From CAXMST01 sp038206985 (GTDB lineage Bacteria; Actinomycetota; Thermoleophilia; Solirubrobacterales; 70-9), in assembly GCA_038206985.1 (NCBI GenBank), contig JBBRAH010000041.1, positions 1 to 26,564 on the forward strand: DNA of 26,564 bases, given 5' to 3'. Below the pieces are notes generated by a model. The model searched no databases. It saw only the letters and a list, made by a program, of their open reading frames with translations, and was not told where the DNA came from. This document shows positions 22,809 through 26,564 of the stretch, in pieces. The position numbers and the translations under genes were made by a program. The first letter of the stretch is position 1. Every line of letters starts with the position of its first letter.

Positions 22809-24191
22809 TCAGGCGCCGGCGCGGGCCGGGACCGGAGTCGTGGACTCGAGCTCGATCCGCAGCTCCTTCATGTAGTCGTCGTAGTCCACCTGGATCGTGT
22901 GCCGTTTCGAGGCGACGTAGCGGCGCAGCATCTTCTCCTGGGCGACCGAGATCTCGTGCTCCATCTGCGATCGCGGCGGCAATTGGTAGGCACCGACGAT
23001 GTCGGCCGCGACCAGCTCCGACTGGCGCTCCGCGATCGGCATGATCGCGCCGAGCGGCTGCACCAGACCGAGGAAGTAGAGGTTGGGCTCGCCCGGGTAG
23101 AAGACACGCTTGAACAGATCGATCCGGTTGTCTTCCGCGTTGATCCAGGTGTCGTCGAAGAACGGGAAGCTGATCCGGTAGCCGGTGCAGTAGACGACCA
23201 GGTCGGCCTCCACCTCGGTGCCGTCATCGAAGCGCACCGTGCTCTCCCCCAGACTCACGATGTTCGGCTTCGGCGTGATCGCCCCGTGGCTGAGCCGGTC
23301 GAGGATCCGACCGGAGACGGTCGGGTGGGCGTCGCCGAAGCCATGGTCGGGCTTCTTCAGCCCATAGTTCTCCATCTTGCCGGTGGTCGTCCGCAACAGC
23401 GCGGAGAACATCCTCTTGCGGACCGCGAAGGGGATCCTCTCGGAGGCACCGATCTGATCGACGGGCTTGCCGCCGATGTACTTGGGCATGATGTGGGCGC
23501 CGCGCCGGTGCGCCAGGTAGACAGCATCGGCGTGGTAGCTGGCATCGACGGCGATGTCCATCGCCGAGTTGCCCATGCCGAGCACGACGACCTTCTTGCC
23601 GGTCAGCTGCGACTCGTGCTCGTAGTGGTGGGAGTGGATCTGCTCGATCGAGGATTCCTCCGCCCCCGGGAAGGCCGGCTCGGGCATCCGCGGATCCCAG
23701 TGGTGGCCATTGGCGACCAGGACGTGGGAGTAGACCTGCTCGTCGCCTGTACTCAGCTCGACGTCGAAGCGGCCGTCCGGGCGCCGCTCGACGTGCTTGA
23801 TGCCGGTGTTGAAGATGATCTGCTCGCGGAAGCCGAAGTGGTCCACGTAGTCGTCGAAGTACTTGGCGATGTGGTCGTGGCGCGGGAAGTCGGGGTAGGA
23901 CTTGGGCATCGGGAAATCCGAGTACTCCATCCGCTCCCGCGAGGTGTTGATGTGCAGCGTCTTGTAGGAGGAGGAGACGCCGTTCTTGTTCTTGTAGACC
24001 CAGTTGCCCCCGACCCGGTCACCCAGCTCGTAGCAATCGAACGGAATCCCTCGCTCCTTCAGCGCCTTCGCCGCCGCAATCCCGGTCGAGCCGGCCCCGA
24101 CGATGCAGGTGCGATCGGAGGGCGCCTCGCCGTTCGCTGAGTTGCCGGACTCGGTGTCGGTGGACTGGCTGAGATCGGCGTTCGGGTTCAT
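22809..24191 (-). CDS. Flavin-containing monooxygenase (FMO-like)
   Basis: A 460-residue FMO-type enzyme that should oxygenate a nucleophilic N/S centre or a ketone with NADPH and FAD. FAD motif: CIVGAGSTGIAAAKAL (GxGxxG, 32-37). The NADPH motif VVVLGMGNSAMDIA is at about 200-213, and the FMO signature region FPGAEESSIEQIHSHHYEHE precedes it. YHADAVYLAHRRGAH and DLVVYCTGYRISFPF are also family-typical. The frame is open upstream to 24641, but the FMO begins at ATG 24191, where GAGGAG lies 7 nt upstream. It is divergent from the SnoaL-like gene, with only 99 bp between the starts. The substrate cannot be told. Confidence 0.92.
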   Translation of the reverse strand: MNPNADLSQSTDTESGNSANGEAPSDRTCIVGAGSTGIAAAKALKERGIPFDCYELGDRVGGNWVYKNKNGVSSSYKTLHINTSRERMEYSDFPMPKSYPDFPRHDHIAKYFDDYVDHFGFREQIIFNTGIKHVERRPDGRFDVELSTGDEQVYSHVLVANGHHWDPRMPEPAFPGAEESSIEQIHSHHYEHESQLTGKKVVVLGMGNSAMDIAVDASYHADAVYLAHRRGAHIMPKYIGGKPVDQIGASERIPFAVRKRMFSALLRTTTGKMENYGLKKPDHGFGDAHPTVSGRILDRLSHGAITPKPNIVSLGESTVRFDDGTEVEADLVVYCTGYRISFPFFDDTWINAEDNRIDLFKRVFYPGEPNLYFLGLVQPLGAIMPIAERQSELVAADIVGAYQLPPRSQMEHEISVAQEKMLRRYVASKRHTIQVDYDDYMKELRIELESTTPVPARAGA

Positions 24192-24290
24192 CGGCACTCT
24201 CCTCGGGATCACTGGGCCTAATCTAGCGCGCTGGCCTTTTGAGATCGAAGGTGCGAGAGTGCGGCCCACACCGCTCTCGGGAGGAACCCA
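24192..24290. promoter_or_regulatory. Divergent promoter region of the FMO and SnoaL-like genes
   Basis: 99 bp shared by both starts. GGGAGGA lies just before ATG 24291 and a minus-strand GAGGAG before ATG 24191. The shared space would let one regulator control both genes, but no operator is obvious. Confidence 0.4.
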
Positions 24291-24710
24291 ATGGATCACA
24301 CGGAGACGATTCGACGCTTCTACGACCTGCTCAGCCAAGGCGACATCGATGGGTTCGGTGCCCTGCTGGCCGACGACTTCGTCGAGCACGAAGAAACGCC
24401 CGGCCTGGCGCCAACGAAGGACGGGGTCATGGAGTTCTTCCGCATGTACCTTGCTGCGTTCCCGGACCTCGTGATGGAGGTGCAGGACATCGTCAACGGC
24501 GGTGAGACGCTCGTCGCCCGGGTACGGGCAACCGGGACCCACGAGGGCGAGTTCATGGGGATGCCGGCGACCGGCAAGAGCATCGATGTGCAGATCATCG
24601 ACATCACGAGGTTCGGCGACGACGGTCTCGCCCACGAGCACTGGGGACTCGCTGACACGATGGCGATGATGCAGCAGCTCGGCGTCGTCCCCGACGGCCC
24701 GCCCGCTTAG
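24291..24710 (+). CDS. SnoaL-like/ester cyclase family protein (NTF2 fold)
   Basis: A 139-residue NTF2-fold protein: N-terminal helix HTETIRRFYDLLSQGD, DGFGALLADDFVEHEETPG, MEFFRMYLAAFPDLVMEVQD, a GGETLVARVRATGTHEGEF strand pair, MGMPATGKSIDVQIIDITRF and the C-terminal HEHWGLADTMAMMQQLGV. It is closest to the SnoaL-like/ester cyclase group, which includes polyketide cyclases and many proteins of unknown substrate. A conserved HEHW-D pattern near the C-terminus (about residues 115-122) could be in the pocket. The ribosome-binding site is strong (GGGAGG). Its pairing with the FMO gene suggests a shared small-molecule pathway, but this is inference. Confidence 0.88.
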   Translation: MDHTETIRRFYDLLSQGDIDGFGALLADDFVEHEETPGLAPTKDGVMEFFRMYLAAFPDLVMEVQDIVNGGETLVARVRATGTHEGEFMGMPATGKSIDVQIIDITRFGDDGLAHEHWGLADTMAMMQQLGVVPDGPPA

Positions 24711-24711
24711 A

Positions 24712-24730
24712 TCAGGCGACTTCCGCCTGA
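24712..24730. terminator. Hairpin between convergent genes
   Basis: TCAGGCG (24712-24718) and CGCCTGA (24724-24730) form a perfect 7-bp stem with a 5-nt loop, in the 32-nt gap between the convergent SnoaL-like and sugar-dehydrogenase genes. There is no T-run, so bidirectional termination is a position-based guess. Confidence 0.45.
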
Positions 24731-24742
24731 GTCCCGGATCGC

Positions 24743-25984
24743 TCAGCCGCGCAGGCGGAGCAGCTTGCCGGTGATCGTCGTCACGTAGACGTGGCCCTTG
24801 CGGTCGCTGAAGTACGAGGTCGAGCCGGGCGCCTGCAGCCGGGAGTGCCGGCGCAGCGGCCCGGCGCTGTCCTCCGCCGGAGCGAAGCTCATCAGCGTGC
24901 CGTCGCAGTGGTCGCCGAACAGGTAGCGACCGTTGAGCTGCGGGACCTTCCGGTCCCGCACGACCACGCCGCCGGTGACCGCGCAGACCGGGTTCTCGCC
25001 GCCGTGGGGGTACTCGTAGATCGGGGCCTCACTCGCCTCGGGGATCGGTGTTGGCGTGTCGGTGTCGCAGTGCGGCTGGTTGAGGTCGAGCGGGTGGGTG
25101 CCCTCGAGCGCATCCCAGCCGAAGTTGGCGCCCCGGGCGGAGGCGAGCGTCTCGTAGTTGACCTCCTCCCAGGCGTGTTGGCCGACGTCCCCGATCGCGA
25201 TCGTGCCCGTCGGGGGGTCGAAGTTGAAGCGGAACGGATTGCGGAAGCCGAGCGCGTAGACCTCCGGAGCGCCTGCGAGGCCGTCCGCGAAGGGGTTGTC
25301 CGCGGGGATCGCATAGCCGCCCGCGGCCAGGGGATCGATCCTGATCAGCTTGCCGAGCAGGGAGTTGGGGTTCTGCGCGTTCTCCCCCGGATCGCAGGAC
25401 GGGTTGCCGTCGCCGGTTGCCATGTAGAGCATGCCGTCGGGCCCGAACATCACGGTGCCGCCGTTGTGGCCGAGGGCGTCGGGGTGGTCGACCTCAATCA
25501 CATCCCGGTCGCGGGAGGAGGCACGCAGCTTGGACTTTGCCGAACGCCGGAACTGGGAGACGCGCACATCCCCCTCGAGGTCCGTGTAGTAGGCGAAGAA
25601 CCGGCGGTTCTTTGCGTAGCCGGGGTCGAAGGCAATCGAGAGCAGGCCGCGTTCGTACTCGTTCGTGATCTTGCCGCGCAGATCGAGGAAGGGCCTGCGC
25701 ACCAGCTTGCCGCGCTTGACGATCCGCACCGTCCCCCGCTGCTCGACGACGAACAGCAACGAGCGGTTGCGACGACCGGGCGCCTGGGTGACAAAGGTCG
25801 GCGAGTTGAGCCCCTTGGCCTCGGTCGTCAGCCGCAGCCCGGACTTCTTCGCCGCCCCGTCAGCGGCCGGGGTGTTGGCGGCTGTCGCGTCGCTGGATAG
25901 GAGAGTGAGCGCAAGAAATAACGCAGCCGCTGCGGACGCAACAATGCTCCGCCCCACTCCATGCCTACCCCGTCCACCTGCCAT
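24743..25984 (-). CDS. Secreted PQQ-type sugar dehydrogenase (GSDH family)
   Basis: A 413-residue exported protein. A signal peptide (SIVASAAAALFLALTLLSS) is followed by a six-bladed beta-propeller of the glucose/sorbosone dehydrogenase family. Marker segments are VVEQRGTVRIVKRGKLV, ERGLLSIAFDPGYAKNRRFF, GHNGGTVMFGPDGMLYMATG (with H173 the likely active-site His) and ALGFRNPFRFNFDPPTG. Related enzymes oxidise aldoses in the periplasm or outside the cell with PQQ as cofactor; whether this organism makes PQQ is unknown, as no pqq gene is here. It lacks a lipobox cysteine. TAACCT ends 6 nt before ATG 25984, suggesting a leaderless mRNA. Confidence 0.92.
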   Translation of the reverse strand: MAGGRGRHGVGRSIVASAAAALFLALTLLSSDATAANTPAADGAAKKSGLRLTTEAKGLNSPTFVTQAPGRRNRSLLFVVEQRGTVRIVKRGKLVRRPFLDLRGKITNEYERGLLSIAFDPGYAKNRRFFAYYTDLEGDVRVSQFRRSAKSKLRASSRDRDVIEVDHPDALGHNGGTVMFGPDGMLYMATGDGNPSCDPGENAQNPNSLLGKLIRIDPLAAGGYAIPADNPFADGLAGAPEVYALGFRNPFRFNFDPPTGTIAIGDVGQHAWEEVNYETLASARGANFGWDALEGTHPLDLNQPHCDTDTPTPIPEASEAPIYEYPHGGENPVCAVTGGVVVRDRKVPQLNGRYLFGDHCDGTLMSFAPAEDSAGPLRRHSRLQAPGSTSYFSDRKGHVYVTTITGKLLRLRG

Positions 25985-25990
25985 ACGCCG

Positions 25991-25996
25991 AGGTTA
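25991..25996 (-). promoter_or_regulatory. -10 element of the sugar-dehydrogenase gene
   Basis: TAACCT on the minus strand fits TAnnnT and ends 6 nt before ATG 25984. No -35 consensus is visible. Confidence 0.45.
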
Positions 25997-26125
25997 CAAC
26001 CGCGAGCTCCCGGGCCATGAGGGGCGAGGGGAACTTCGGGTCACCAAGAGGACAGCACGCTCAGGTGCGCGAGGGTCCACTCCCTTGGCCCTGACAGCGG
26101 CACCGAGGACGACCTGCGACAAAAC

Positions 26126-26140
26126 GACCGCATAGCGGTC
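26126..26140 (-). terminator. Hairpin with T-run on the minus strand
   Basis: GACCGC and GCGGTC flank ATA. Read on the minus strand the stem is followed by GTTTTG, a short intrinsic-terminator-like tail. It could stop read-through from the right-hand side into the sugar-dehydrogenase gene. Confidence 0.35.
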
Positions 26141-26219
26141 ATAACGTCGCACCTCGACCCGGATCGGCCTGGAAGCGACTGATGGCTACAGCCCTCGGGT
26201 CCGGCCTCTGGGAGCCGAG

Positions 26220-26244
26220 CGGATCGCCGCGCACGGGCGATCCG
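26220..26244. repeat. 9-bp inverted repeat near the IS left end
   Basis: CGGATCGCC (26220-26228) and GGCGATCCG (26236-26244) are exact complements with a 7-nt loop. No T-run follows on either strand. Its role is unknown. Confidence 0.45.
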
Positions 26245-26270
26245 ATTCGATCAACGCCTGCGGGGCTGCA

Positions 26271-26276
26271 CCTAGG
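26271..26276. other. Candidate IS481 target-site copy (NCTAGN)
   Basis: CCTAGG directly precedes the predicted left end of the element. IS481-group elements are known to prefer NCTAGN and duplicate 6 bp; the second copy would lie outside the window. Confidence 0.4.
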
Positions 26277-26307
26277 TGTAGTTCCTAACCACGTTGTTCA
26301 TCCGGCC

Positions 26308-26351
26308 CTCCTTGGAGGCTGGGGGTGTTCTAAGCACCCAACACCAAGGAG
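26308..26351 (+). promoter_or_regulatory. Stem that can hide the transposase ribosome-binding site
   Basis: CTCCTTGG (26308-26315) is the exact complement of CCAAGGAG (26344-26351), which contains the AAGGAG ribosome-binding site of the transposase. Between them GGGTG (26323-26327) pairs with CACCC (26335-26339). A transcript entering from outside would include both arms; one starting inside the leader would lack the first. Confidence 0.5.
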
Positions 26352-26358
26352 AAACCGG

Positions 26359-26564
26359 ATGAAGCTGCACGCTAATGCCCCGCTCGGCCCGAAGGGCAGA
26401 GCGACCATGGTCAAGAGAGTCACCGAGGACGGCCTGACGCTCGCGGAGGCGGCCATGGCCGCCGGAGTGAGCGTCAGGACCGCCGGCAAATGGGTCCGGC
26501 GCTACCGGGCCGAGGGCGAGACGGGCCTGCTCGATCGCAGCTCCACTCCTTCATTGGTTGCCAA
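26359..26564 (+). CDS. IS481-family transposase, N-terminal part (cut by window edge)
   Basis: The first 68 codons of a transposase. The sequence MKLHANAPLGPKGRATMVKR followed by LTLAEAAMAAGVSVRTAGKW and RYRAEGETGLLDRSS is the classic N-terminal helix-turn-helix of IS481-family transposases, which recognise the element ends; the DDE catalytic core would follow outside the window. AAGGAG at 26346-26351 is 7 nt before ATG 26359. The coding frame is intact as far as visible. The base composition is like the host genes, so a recent foreign origin cannot be argued from this part. Confidence 0.9.
   Translation, partial: MKLHANAPLGPKGRATMVKRVTEDGLTLAEAAMAAGVSVRTAGKWVRRYRAEGETGLLDRSSTPSLVA

Larger units (their letters stand above)
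25985..26276. other. Non-coding stretch between the sugar dehydrogenase and the IS element
   Basis: About 290 bp with no credible gene. It holds the sugar-dehydrogenase promoter at its left and two hairpins (26126-26140 and 26220-26244). It may be a remnant of a gene or spacer disturbed by the insertion, but no reading frame resembling a protein is visible. Confidence 0.5.
26277..26564 (+). mobile_element. IS481-family insertion sequence, left end (right end outside window)
   Basis: The element probably begins at TGTAGTTCC (26277), immediately after CCTAGG, and includes an 82-bp leader and the start of the transposase gene. The right end, its inverted repeat and the second target copy are beyond the window, so the boundary is inferred from the target motif and from the 5'-TG end, not by comparing both ends. 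Confidence 0.6.

Noticed and set aside
22899..24140. 413-residue plus-strand frame opposite the FMO
   Set aside because: Composition is low-complexity and the minus strand holds the FAD and NADPH motifs.
24192..24641. N-terminal extension of the FMO
   Set aside because: The added part runs opposite the SnoaL-like gene, and GAGGAG precedes ATG 24191.
24791..25900. 369-residue plus-strand frame opposite the sugar dehydrogenase
   Set aside because: Same reason: antisense of a well-supported beta-propeller gene.
1..26564. tRNA, rRNA or other structured RNA genes
   Set aside because: I scanned the gaps by eye for T-loop and cloverleaf patterns and found none; a covariance-model search would be decisive.

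Overview
The window is chromosomal DNA of a high-GC bacterium. GC-rich third codon positions, frequent ATG starts with no leader, an IS481 element and the mix of families (VLCAD-like acyl-CoA dehydrogenase, YetF/DUF421, cysteine-free HesB-fold protein, secreted RTX/Ig-like esterase) suggest Actinomycetota. A Thermoleophilia/Solirubrobacterales relative is my best guess; that is inference, since no rRNA or other marker lies in the window.

Layout. 1-6748: a mostly plus-strand run with the C-terminal part of a RecD2-type helicase, a long acyl-CoA dehydrogenase, an FKBP prolyl isomerase, an SGNH/GDSL hydrolase, an uncharacterised 162-residue protein, an MBL-fold hydrolase, a one-domain Rieske protein and a small protein with three WMLxQP repeats. 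6756-11065: a small helical protein and a YetF-like membrane protein (minus), BipA/TypA GTPase (plus) and an AI-2E-family permease (minus). 11221-12575: a mini zinc-ribbon protein, a very acidic mini-protein, an SRPBCC protein and a small partner. 12612-16923: a translationally coupled three-gene metabolic operon (SbnA/CysK-like PLP enzyme, PF13454-like FAD/NAD(P) protein, Y4yA/SbnH-like PLP decarboxylase). 17152-25984: a secreted trypsin-like protease, a flavodoxin-family reductase, a helical protein, a 944-residue secreted esterase with Ig-like modules and RTX repeats, a HesB-fold protein without cysteines, an FMO-type monooxygenase divergent from a SnoaL-like protein, and a secreted PQQ-type sugar dehydrogenase. 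From 26277: the left end of an IS481-family element, cut by the window edge.

Most interesting points. The 12.6-16.9 kb operon has the first and last enzymes of a diaminopropionate/staphyloferrin-B-like logic joined by a flavoprotein, with no NIS synthetase, SbnB or exporter in the window, so its product is unknown. The WMLxQP repeat protein matches no family I can name. Several genes have a -10-like hexamer about 6 nt before the ATG, consistent with leaderless transcription. The IS481 end abuts an NCTAGN target and carries an inverted repeat able to bury the transposase ribosome-binding site.

No tRNA, rRNA or CRISPR array was seen.
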